Counted from the first letter of the stretch, positions 1 to 5,603 are shown. The stretch: 5,603 nucleotides of DNA from Actinomycetes bacterium (GCA_023450775.1 JAEXGP010000068.1:1-5603); one strand, 5' to 3'. Notes: generated by a model from the sequence alone, not told the origin. Numbers and translations are program-made.

Positions 1-1378
1 GCACCGCGACGGCCGGCGCCAGCAGCAGGGCGCCGACCAGTACGCCGAGCGCACCGAGGCCGACCCGTGCCACCGGTCCGTCCCACCAGCCGAGGGCGGG
101 ACCCGACATGAGCACGCCGCCCCCGGCGACGAACACCGCACCGATCGCGGTCCGCACCCGGCCGATGCGCAGGCGCTCCGCCGCACCGTCGCGCAGGGCG
201 GCGATCGGCCGCACCCGCGAGGTGGCGATCACCGGACCGAGTCCGGCGACGAGGGTGGCGAGGACGCCGACGACCATGCCCGCGGCGACGGTGCCCCCGG
301 CCAGCGAGAGGGATCCGGTCGGCACGTCCATGCCCATCCCGTCGAGGGCGGACTTGAGCAGCGACGCGAGACCGAGGCCGGCGCCCAGGCCGATCGACGA
401 GGCGAGGACGCCGACGACGAGCACCTCGACGGCGGTCGAGCGGACGACCTGGCCACGGGTGGCGCCGACGGCGCGCAGCAGCGCCCACTCCCGCTGGCGC
501 TGCGCCGCGACCACCGAGAACGTGTTGTGGATGCTGAAGGTGGCGACCAGGATCGCCACGCCCGCGAACACCACGAGGAACGTGCGGAGGAAGCCCAGGA
601 AGTCCGCGTCGATCGCCTGGCTCTGCTCCGCGGTCAGCTGGGTGCCGGTGACGGCTTCTGCGTCACCGGGCAGCGCGTCGGTGATCCGGTCGCGGAGCTC
701 GTGGGCGTCGACGCCGGCTGCGCCGACGACCGCCACCGTCGACACGCGGTCCTGGCCGCCGGCCAGGTAGGTGCGGGCGTCCTCGTCGGAGAGCCAGGTC
801 GTGCTGGCCGTGCCGGCGCCGTCCTCGTCGCCGAACGTGGCGATGCCCACGACCGTGACCGGCACCGCGGCGGGCGTGAGCAGGGTCGTCCTGCTCCCGA
901 TCTCCAGCTTGCCGTCGGTCGCCGACGCCTTGTCCACGACGATCTCGCCCGAGCTGTCGGGCAGGTGCCCGTCGACGAGGCGGAACGGGTTGACCTCCTG
1001 GTCGTCCACCCAGTTCATGGCCAGCGTCGGGGGTCCTTCACCGCCCAGGCGGGCGCCGTCGGCCCCCAGCAGCTGACCGATCCCGACGATCTGTCCGTAC
1101 GCGGCGTCGACGCCCGGGACGTCCTCGATGCGATCGACGACGGACGCGTCCAGCGTGCCCGCACCCATCGCCTCGTCGGCGGCTCCCGAGCCGGCGGGGC
1201 GCACGACCACGTCGGTCCCGGCGTTGAGCTCGCCGAACAGGTCGTCGAAACCCTTGGTCATGGCGTCGCCCAGCACGAGCGTGCCGGTCAGGAACGCCAC
1301 GCCGACCACGACGGCCAGGCTGGTCGCCATCAGGCGACGTCGGTGGGCCCGCAGGCCCGCGATGGTGATCTTCCACAT
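1..1378 (-). CDS. ABC transporter permease, FtsX/MacB-like (3' end outside window)
   Basis: This is the membrane subunit expected to pair with the ATPase just upstream. The frame opens at ATG 1378 and stays open for 459 codons to the window edge, so the C-terminus is missing. Visible layout: a short cytoplasmic start (MWKITIAGLRAHRRR), TM1 about residues 17-37, a soluble extracytoplasmic region of about 220 residues resembling the MacB periplasmic core domain, then an FtsX-like domain with TM2 about 262-286, TM3 about 314-338 and TM4 about 362-384. The REWALLRAVGATRGQV stretch (297-311) after TM2 is typical of FtsX permeases. Further hydrophobic stretches at about 410-432 and 436-459 suggest a second membrane block, as in the long (roughly 800-residue) actinobacterial permeases with duplicated FtsX domains; that is inference, because the rest is cut off. 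A purine-rich AGAAGGA lies about 10 nt before the ATG. The substrate is unknown; lipid, lipoprotein or peptide export are family possibilities. Confidence 0.93.
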   Translation of the reverse strand, partial: MWKITIAGLRAHRRRLMATSLAVVVGVAFLTGTLVLGDAMTKGFDDLFGELNAGTDVVVRPAGSGAADEAMGAGTLDASVVDRIEDVPGVDAAYGQIVGIGQLLGADGARLGGEGPPTLAMNWVDDQEVNPFRLVDGHLPDSSGEIVVDKASATDGKLEIGSRTTLLTPAAVPVTVVGIATFGDEDGAGTASTTWLSDEDARTYLAGGQDRVSTVAVVGAAGVDAHELRDRITDALPGDAEAVTGTQLTAEQSQAIDADFLGFLRTFLVVFAGVAILVATFSIHNTFSVVAAQRQREWALLRAVGATRGQVVRSTAVEVLVVGVLASSIGLGAGLGLASLLKSALDGMGMDVPTGSLSLAGGTVAAGMVVGVLATLVAGLGPVIATSRVRPIAALRDGAAERLRIGRVRTAIGAVFVAGGGVLMSGPALGWWDGPVARVGLGALGVLVGALLLAPAVAV

Positions 1379-1434
1379 GGTGCTGTCGTCCTTCTGCGGT
1401 GTTGTCGGTCTGATCTGCCGGCGCGTCGCGGCGA

Positions 1435-2274
1435 TCAGTCGCCGAGGGCCTTGAGCCGGTCGAGCACGACCGACGCGGTGGGTCGCTCGATGCGGTCGAC
1501 GATGCGGCCGTCGGCCAGGAGCACGACGTCGTCCGCGTGGGCGGCGGCCATGGGGTCGTGGGTGACCATCACGACGGTCTGACCAGCGGTGTCGGTGGCT
1601 CGGCGCAGGAGCCCGAGCACCTCGGCGCCCGAACCGGAGTCCAGGTTGCCGGTGGGCTCGTCGGCGAACACGACCGTCGGCCGCGTGACCAGCGCGCGGG
1701 CCACCGCCACGCGCTGCTGTTGGCCGCCCGACAGCTCGGTCGGGCGGTGCCCCAACCGCTCGCGCAGCCCGACCGTGTCGACGACGAAGTCGAACCACGC
1801 CCGCTCGTCGCTGCGCGGGCCCACCGAACGTCCGGCCAGGGTGAACGGCAGCAGGACGTTCTCCTCCGCCGTCAGCGTGGGCACCAGGTTGAACGCCTGG
1901 AAGACGAAACCGACCCTCGAGCGGCGCAGGACGGTGAGGTCCTTGTCGGACAGGGAGCCCAGGTCCACGTCGTCGATGAGGACCCGCCCCGACGTGAGCG
2001 AGTCCAGCCCGGCCGCGCAGTGCAGCAGCGTGGACTTGCCCGAGCCGGACGGTCCCATGATCGCCGTGAAGCGTGCGGTCGGGAACGTGATCGACACGTC
2101 AGCGAGGGCCGTCACCGCGGTGTCGGCTCCGACGACGCGGGGGTCGCCGTAGATCTTCACGGCGCGCTCGACCTGGACCGCCGCCCGGGTCGGACCGGGG
2201 AACGCGCCGGCCGCCGGGGGCGGCGCCACGGCGGCGTCGGGGTGGGCGTGATGCTGGGGATGGGTCGTGTGCAC
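1435..2274 (-). CDS. ABC transporter ATP-binding protein, MacB/LolD-like
   Basis: A 279-residue ATPase that would power the FtsX-type permease encoded 56 bp downstream. All nucleotide-binding motifs are present and intact: Walker A GPSGSGKST (74-82), Q-loop Gln126 in VFQAFNLVP, signature LSGGQQQR (181-188), Walker B VVFADE with Asp205 and Glu206, a D-loop NLDS (210-213), and the switch His239 in VTHDP. FQAFNLVPTLTAEENV and ADEPTGNLDS are typical of the MacB/LolD/FtsE-type group. The start is GTG 2274, chosen because GGAGG lies 5 nt upstream and the conserved ATPase fold begins about 32 residues later (VQVERAVKIYG). The frame is open back to 2613, but that stretch is promoter and repeat DNA. 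The first 11 residues carry five histidines and are followed by an Ala/Pro-rich linker, which is unusual for this family. A separate promoter element at 2321-2401 suggests its own transcription start. Confidence 0.95.
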   Translation of the reverse strand: MHTTHPQHHAHPDAAVAPPPAAGAFPGPTRAAVQVERAVKIYGDPRVVGADTAVTALADVSITFPTARFTAIMGPSGSGKSTLLHCAAGLDSLTSGRVLIDDVDLGSLSDKDLTVLRRSRVGFVFQAFNLVPTLTAEENVLLPFTLAGRSVGPRSDERAWFDFVVDTVGLRERLGHRPTELSGGQQQRVAVARALVTRPTVVFADEPTGNLDSGSGAEVLGLLRRATDTAGQTVVMVTHDPMAAAHADDVVLLADGRIVDRIERPTASVVLDRLKALGD

Positions 2275-2279
2275 GACGG

Positions 2280-2284
2280 CCTCC
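2280..2284 (-). promoter_or_regulatory. Ribosome binding site of the ABC ATPase gene
   Basis: On the minus strand a GGAGG sits 5 nt before GTG 2274. It is a strong Shine-Dalgarno match and decides the start of the ATPase over the much longer open frame that extends to 2613. Confidence 0.8.
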
Positions 2285-2320
2285 GAGTGGGAACGTGGGC
2301 GCCTCGTGCGCCCTCGTTCG

Positions 2321-2401
2321 AACCTACGGATGGGGTCGGTCGGTCGGAATGGAGCGACCGGGTGTCCGTCGACGGGGGGAAACCCCACCCCCTCGGTGGG
2401 G
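2321..2401 (-). promoter_or_regulatory. Promoter-like element of the ABC operon, with a G-rich dyad shared with the kinase operon
   Basis: On the minus strand this holds three parts. First is a perfect 7-bp inverted repeat CCCCACC / GGTGGGG with a 5-nt spacer (2383-2401). Next to it, GGGGTTTCCCC forms a second small dyad (2376-2386), followed by CCCGT. Last is a -10-like TAGGTT (2321-2326), preceded 17 nt upstream by a weak -35-like TTCCGA (2344-2349). Transcription would begin near 2314, leaving a leader of about 40 nt with GGAGG before the ATPase start. The same dyad recurs at the same distance from a -10-like box upstream of the histidine kinase (5497-5577). The dyad lies just upstream of the presumed -35, where an activator would bind. 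The promoter boxes alone are weak; the match between the two regions is the main support. Confidence 0.6.
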
Positions 2402-2436
2402 TGCGCTGCGCCCGTCGACGCCGACCGTGCGCGCCC

Positions 2437-2663
2437 GAACGTGTGCGGCAGACACCCGTGGCGGGCAGCTCTCGCACACGATCTCGACGGCAACGCGAAC
2501 GTGTGCGGCAGACGCCCGTGCCGGGCACCTCTCGCACACGTTCTCGACGGCAACTCGAACGTGTGCGTCAGATGCCCGTGGCGGGCACCTCTCGCACACG
2601 TTCTGGACGGCAAGTCGAACGTGTGCGTTGGGCGCCCGTGCCGGGCGCCTCGCGCACACGTTC
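2437..2663. repeat. Array of four 47-nt inverted repeats at exact 60-bp spacing
   Basis: Four units begin at 2437, 2497, 2557 and 2617, exactly 60 bp apart. Each unit is a 47-nt inverted repeat with outer arms GAACGTGTGCG and CGCACACGTTC (11 bp). The arms are perfect in units 2-4, and unit 1 has one mismatch (CGCACACGATC). Inside each is a second small stem, CCCG-TGS-CGGG, extended to 5 bp in unit 2, 6 bp in unit 3 and 8 bp in unit 4 (GGCGCCCG / CGGGCGCC). Units are joined by 13-nt linkers close to TCGACGGCAACTC. The array fills most of the gap between the stop of the DUF4097-like gene and the promoter of the ABC operon. It is unlike CRISPR: there are no unique spacers, and the repeat is itself the palindrome. 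Possible roles are a REP-like element, a multi-site operator, or RNA hairpins that end or protect the upstream transcript. Confidence 0.9.
2617..2663 (-). terminator. Possible 3'-end hairpin of the kinase operon
   Basis: This is the array unit nearest the upstream operon; its arm begins 20 nt after the TGA at 2684-2686. As RNA it could fold into an 11-bp outer stem and an 8-bp GC-only inner stem, the most stable of the four units. No U-tract follows, so it is not a classical intrinsic terminator. An mRNA-stabilising or processing hairpin is equally possible. The assignment rests only on position and predicted folding. Confidence 0.3.
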
Positions 2664-2683
2664 TCCGCTCGGCGGCGTCGGGG

Positions 2684-3583
2684 TCAGGGGTAGCGGAGCG
2701 TGAGGGATCCGTCGCCGCTGTGCAGCGTGATCGTGCGGTCCGAGTCGGGGTCGGTGCGCACGCGGGTGTCCACGTCGCCGTCGCCGGACGTGGCGTCGAC
2801 CCGGTAGCTCTCGTCGCCGTCGGGGATCACGACGTCGACGTCGCCGTCGCCCGTCGCCACCGAGACGACGTCGGGAGCGGTCCGGAACGACAGCCCCACT
2901 GCACCGCTGTTGGTGGACACGTCGGCACGGTCCTCGAGCCCGGACGCCACGACGTCGCCGTCCGACGTCTCGACCCGCAGCGCGCCGCCGACGTCCTCGG
3001 CGACCACGCTGCCGTCGGAGGTCGACACGACGACCGATGAGCGGACGTCGCGGACCGAGACGTCGCCGTCGCGACCCTGGATCTCCACGGCGACCGACGA
3101 CGGGGCGCGGACGACCACGTCGACGGCGCAGAACCCCGGCGAGAAGCCGGGACAGGTGCCCTCGACGACGACGCGGTCGCCCTCGCGCCGGAGCTCCACG
3201 TCGGCGTCGACCAGGCTGCGCCGCACCTGGGCCTCCACCGAGACCTGATCGGTGTCGGTGCCGATGACCTGCACGCTGCCGTCATCGGTCTGCACGAGCA
3301 GCGAGGTGGCGCCGGACGCGGCGATCGACCGCCGCACCACGGAGGAGTCGTACGACAGCAGCCCGATCACCTGCATGGCCGACACGGCCAGCATGCAGAC
3401 GGCGAAGCCGGCACCGACGATCCGCCAGAACCGGCGGACGCCGGGCCGGGTGGAGCCGGGAGGCGGAGGGGGCGGGGTGCCGCGGTAGGGCGGCGGCGTC
3501 ATGACCGCGGTGGGAGCGGTCGTCGGCGCCGGCGCGGTGGGCGGCTCGGCCAGGAACGGCGGCGGGGGCCAGTCGGCGCTCAT
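2684..3583 (-). CDS. Membrane-anchored DUF4097-like beta-strand repeat protein
   Basis: A 299-residue protein with three parts. Residues 1-48 are Pro/Thr/Ala-rich (runs such as PPPPPP) and should be cytoplasmic. A single membrane segment follows at about 52-76 (WRIVGAGFAVCMLAVSAMQV), preceded by basic residues. The rest, about 90-299, is a run of short valine-rich beta strands with Asp-Gly turns (DGSV, RDGDV, TSDGSV, TSDGDV, TGDGDV, SGDGDV, SGDGSL), matching the pattern of DUF4097-type proteins and probably a beta-helix outside the cell. Cys144 and Cys152 (CPGFSPGFC) could form a disulfide there. The ATG at 3581-3583 overlaps the regulator's TGA by 4 nt, which indicates translational coupling. 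Biochemical function is not established; as part of a sensor operon it may be a surface sensor accessory or an envelope-stress effector, which is inference. The N-terminal membrane segment could instead be an uncleaved signal anchor. Confidence 0.9.
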   Translation of the reverse strand: MSADWPPPPFLAEPPTAPAPTTAPTAVMTPPPYRGTPPPPPPGSTRPGVRRFWRIVGAGFAVCMLAVSAMQVIGLLSYDSSVVRRSIAASGATSLLVQTDDGSVQVIGTDTDQVSVEAQVRRSLVDADVELRREGDRVVVEGTCPGFSPGFCAVDVVVRAPSSVAVEIQGRDGDVSVRDVRSSVVVSTSDGSVVAEDVGGALRVETSDGDVVASGLEDRADVSTNSGAVGLSFRTAPDVVSVATGDGDVDVVIPDGDESYRVDATSGDGDVDTRVRTDPDSDRTITLHSGDGSLTLRYP

Positions 3584-4239
3584 GACTCGATCCAGCGGAG
3601 GACGGCCAGCACCCGGCGGTGGTCGCCAGGCGTGGGTGGGAGGTCGAGCTTGGTGAAGATGTTGCTCACGTGCTTCTCCACGGCGCCGTCGCTGACGACG
3701 AGCGCCTCTGCGATCGCGGCGTTGGTCCGACCCTCGGCCATGAGGCCGAGGACCTCGCGCTCCCGCGGCGAGAGCGCGGCGAGCGGGTCCCGGCGGTTCG
3801 ACCGGGCGAGCAGCTGGGCGACGACCTCGGGGTCGAACACCGCTCCCCCGTCGCCCACGCGGGCGACGGCGTCCATGAAGTCGCCGACGTCCGCGATCCG
3901 GTCCTTGAGCAGGTAGCCCACACCGCTCGCCGCGCTGCCTGCGTGGGAGTCGGCCAGCAGCTCCGACGCGTAGCTCTCCTCGACGTACTGCGACAGCACC
4001 AGGATGGCGACCTGCGGCCACCGGGACCGCACCTCGAGTGCCGCCCGCAGGCCGTCGTCGGTGTGCGTGGGCGGCATGCGGACGTCGACGACGGCGAGGT
4101 CGGGCTGCAGCCGCTCGACCGCGTCGATCAGTGCGACGGCGTCGCCGACCGCACCGACCACCTCGTGGCCGCCGTCGGTCAGGAGCCGGGTCAGCCCGGC
4201 CCGCAGCAGCACGCTGTCCTCCGCGATCACGATCCGCAC
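3580..4239 (-). CDS. NarL/LuxR-family response regulator
   Basis: A 219-residue DNA-binding regulator and the likely phosphorylation partner of the kinase directly upstream. The receiver domain (about 1-120) shows the acidic pair Glu7-Asp8 (RIVIAEDS), phospho-acceptor Asp52 (LAVVDVRMPP), Ser83 (LVLSQY) and Lys112 (YLLKDR). The C-terminal LuxR-type helix-turn-helix (about 153-211) is complete: LSPREREVLGLMAEGRTNAAIA and then DGAVEKHVSNIFTKLDL. The start is GTG 4239, because MRIVIAEDS is the canonical N-terminus and GGAGG lies 4 nt upstream. It overlaps the end of the kinase gene by 13 nt, and its stop overlaps the next start as ATGA. The length is normal for the family and no key residue is missing. 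Regulators of this type bind inverted repeats, so the paired dyads at 2372-2401 and 5548-5577 are natural candidate targets; this is inference. Confidence 0.97.
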   Translation of the reverse strand: MRIVIAEDSVLLRAGLTRLLTDGGHEVVGAVGDAVALIDAVERLQPDLAVVDVRMPPTHTDDGLRAALEVRSRWPQVAILVLSQYVEESYASELLADSHAGSAASGVGYLLKDRIADVGDFMDAVARVGDGGAVFDPEVVAQLLARSNRRDPLAALSPREREVLGLMAEGRTNAAIAEALVVSDGAVEKHVSNIFTKLDLPPTPGDHRRVLAVLRWIES

Positions 4240-5489
4240 GGGACCTCCACCAGCAACGTCGTGGGCCCGCCCACCGGGCTGACCACCTGCATCCATCCGT
4301 CGAGCGCCGCCACCCGCTCCTCCAGTCCTCTCAGTCCGGTGCCCCCCGTGTCCCGGGAGGCGCCGCCGACCCCGTCGTCGGACACCACGATCGTCAGCCG
4401 GTCTCGCCGGCGGACGATCTCGACCGTCGCCCGGCTCGCACGGGCGTGACGAGCCACGTTCGTGAGCGCCTCGGAGACGATGAAGTAGGCGGCGCTCTCG
4501 ACCGACGGGGACGGCCGTGGCGACACGTCGACCCGGAGCTCGACCGGGACGCCGGCGCGGGCCACGACGGCCGACAGCGCCGCGTCCAGACCGCGGTCCT
4601 CGAGGATCACCGGGTGGATGCCCCGGACCAGGTCCCGGAGCTCCTTGAGCGCGGCCTTCACCTCGTCGTGCGCCTCGGAGACCAGCTCCTTGGCCCGACC
4701 GGGGTCGGTCTCCATGGCCTGGCGTGCGACGCCCAGGTCCATGGCGACGGCGATGAGGCGCTGCTGGGCCCCGTCGTGGAGGTCCCGTTCGATGCGGCGG
4801 CGCTCGGCCTCGGCGCTGTCGACCGCCGCAGCTCGACTGGTCTGCAGCTCGCTCACCCGCTCCTCGAACTCGACCCGCTCGGAGCGGCCGAGCAGGAGCC
4901 GGCCCACGGCACGGTCCAGCTCCGCGAGCCAGGTCGTGGCCCACGGCGCGACCACGGCCAGCACGACGAGTCCGAGCAGCGACAGCAGCGCCACGCCCGG
5001 GCCGGGGCCGACCTCCAGGAACCCCAGCTGGGCGGAACCGGAGGCGAACCGGCCGACGAACAGCGGGAGCCCCAGCAGGACCACGCCGCTCGCCCACAGC
5101 GTCGAGGCGATCGTGGTGGTGATGACCGCGAGCGGGAAGTGCAGCAGCGCGTAGCCGAGCTCCTTCCAGCGGCTGGCCGTCTTGAAGCGCCACACGAAGC
5201 GGTACCACCAGTTGCGCCCCTCGGCCCGGGGTGCCGGGTCGTGCAGCGTGGTGCCGAGCAGCGCCGCGAACCGGCTGCGCTCGACCGTGGCGTAGGCGTG
5301 GGTGCCGAGCATGCCCAGCCAGGCCACGACGATCGCCGCGGGGAACAGGACGATCAGGCTGCCGGCGGTGGAGGCCATGGTGACCACGAACGTGAAGCCG
5401 ATCGTGGCGATCAACAGGTCCAGGCAGAGGTGGCAGAGCGACCACCAGGTCTGGGTGGTGCGCCAGGGGCGGAAGACGGTGCTGAGCAC
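4227..5489 (-). CDS. Membrane sensor histidine kinase, NarL-partner type (HisKA_3)
   Basis: A kinase of about 420 residues that would phosphorylate the adjacent response regulator. The N-terminal half is membrane-embedded, with hydrophobic segments at about 19-40, 41-62, 111-132, 133-146 and 165-189. The stretch RWKELGYALLHFPLAV (107-122) resembles the actinobacterial putative sensor domain (PF13796-like). No large extracellular domain is visible. A short linker leads to the dimerisation domain with phospho-acceptor His238 (ERDLHDGAQQRL). The ATPase domain follows, with Asn344 (SEALTNVARHA), the G1 box DDGVGG (371-376) and GTGLRGL (384-390 region). The start is uncertain: GTG 5489, GTG 5498 and GTG 5588 are all in frame and none has a good Shine-Dalgarno. 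I chose 5489 because the -10-like TAGCGT at 5497-5502 would start the RNA at or next to this GTG, giving a leaderless message. The alternatives add 3 or 33 residues. Confidence 0.93.
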   Translation of the reverse strand: MLSTVFRPWRTTQTWWSLCHLCLDLLIATIGFTFVVTMASTAGSLIVLFPAAIVVAWLGMLGTHAYATVERSRFAALLGTTLHDPAPRAEGRNWWYRFVWRFKTASRWKELGYALLHFPLAVITTTIASTLWASGVVLLGLPLFVGRFASGSAQLGFLEVGPGPGVALLSLLGLVVLAVVAPWATTWLAELDRAVGRLLLGRSERVEFEERVSELQTSRAAAVDSAEAERRRIERDLHDGAQQRLIAVAMDLGVARQAMETDPGRAKELVSEAHDEVKAALKELRDLVRGIHPVILEDRGLDAALSAVVARAGVPVELRVDVSPRPSPSVESAAYFIVSEALTNVARHARASRATVEIVRRRDRLTIVVSDDGVGGASRDTGGTGLRGLEERVAALDGWMQVVSPVGGPTTLLVEVPCGS

Positions 5490-5496
5490 GGATGAC

Positions 5497-5577
5497 ACGC
5501 TACGGAGCGCGGGACGACCGGACCATGAAGGGTCCCGGTGTCGTCGAACGGGGGACAACCCCACCCCGCCGGTCGGG
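5497..5577 (-). promoter_or_regulatory. Promoter-like element of the kinase operon, with the shared G-rich dyad
   Basis: On the minus strand an imperfect 7-5-7 dyad, CCCGACC / GGTGGGG (5559-5577, one mismatch), runs into GGGGTTGTCCCCC and then GT. It is followed by a -10-like TAGCGT (5497-5502). The layout matches the element before the ABC ATPase (2321-2401) base for base in length, and both -10-like boxes sit in a CCGTAG context. No convincing -35 is visible at 16-18 nt (TGGTCC at 17), which fits a promoter that needs an activator. The proposed -10 is only 7 nt from GTG 5489, so the transcript would be leaderless. Confidence 0.55.
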
Positions 5578-5603
5578 CGAACCGGCACGGCGGGCGCGCC
5601 GCG

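Noticed and set aside
1379..1434. Possible separate promoter or regulatory RNA between the ATPase and permease genes
   Set aside because: The 56 bp contain only the permease ribosome binding site; I see no promoter boxes or strong hairpin, so co-transcription is more likely.
527..1582. Long plus-strand open frame of 351 codons opposite the permease and the end of the ATPase gene
   Set aside because: It is antisense to two well-supported transporter genes, shows no recognisable domain and is rich in Arg/Gly/Asp/Val as expected from the reverse of high-GC coding DNA.
2324..2659. Minus-strand 20-residue-repeat protein of 111 codons (NVCERCPPRASDAHVR-like units)
   Set aside because: The repeat is open in several frames on both strands because its period is a multiple of three. 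The palindromic DNA structure explains the conservation better, and no start signal is evident.
2437..2663. CRISPR array
   Set aside because: There are no unique spacers of constant length between identical repeats; whole 60-bp units are similar, including the linkers, and no cas gene is present.
1537..2703. Plus-strand open frame of 388 codons opposite the ABC ATPase and across the repeats
   Set aside because: It is antisense to an ATPase with all motifs intact, and its C-terminal part is only the translated 60-bp repeat.
4240..5445. Extended regulator frame running back through the kinase gene to 5445
   Set aside because: The upstream part is the wrong frame of the kinase (Arg/Gly/Pro-rich). 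The canonical receiver start and GGAGG fix the regulator start at 4239.
4038..5495. Plus-strand open frame of 485 codons opposite the kinase and regulator
   Set aside because: It is the low-complexity complement of conserved genes, with no domain or ribosome binding site that I can see.
5499..5588. Upstream kinase starts at GTG 5588 or GTG 5498
   Set aside because: Neither has a Shine-Dalgarno, and the extra residues would be encoded by the promoter-like element that is shared with the ABC operon. GTG 5498 remains possible.

Overview
The window is very GC-rich. Every gene I can support reads on the minus strand, and the proteins look like those of Actinomycetota: a NarL/LuxR-type two-component pair, a DUF4097-like surface protein and an FtsX-type ABC transporter, with GTG starts and overlapping genes. 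I cannot name the genus from the sequence alone.

Read in the direction of transcription (high to low coordinates), the layout is as follows. (1) A promoter-like element at 5497-5577. (2) A histidine kinase (4227-5489), a response regulator (3580-4239) and a membrane-anchored DUF4097-type protein (2684-3583). These three overlap by 13 and 4 nt and so form a tightly coupled operon. (3) A 409-bp gap (2275-2683). It holds an array of four 60-bp-spaced hairpin-forming repeats (2437-2663), then a second promoter-like element (2321-2401), then a clear ribosome binding site. (4) An ABC transporter ATPase (1435-2274) and, 56 bp further on, its FtsX/MacB-type permease (1-1378), which runs out of the window after 459 codons.

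The most interesting observation is that the regions in front of the kinase operon and the transporter operon share an element with the same geometry to the base. A 30-bp G-rich dyad (25 of 30 positions identical) is followed at the same distance by a CCGTAG -10-like box, so both elements span exactly 81 bp. This suggests one regulator, most simply the response regulator encoded here, controls both operons. It would make the five genes one regulon: a membrane-embedded sensor kinase, its regulator, a surface beta-repeat protein, and an envelope-type ABC transporter. The signal and substrate cannot be read from the sequence; a cell-envelope stress or export role is inferred from family resemblance.

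The second notable feature is the repeat array. It is noncoding by my reading, but its 60-bp period keeps several frames open, so it can easily be mistaken for coding sequence and is in frame with the ABC ATPase.
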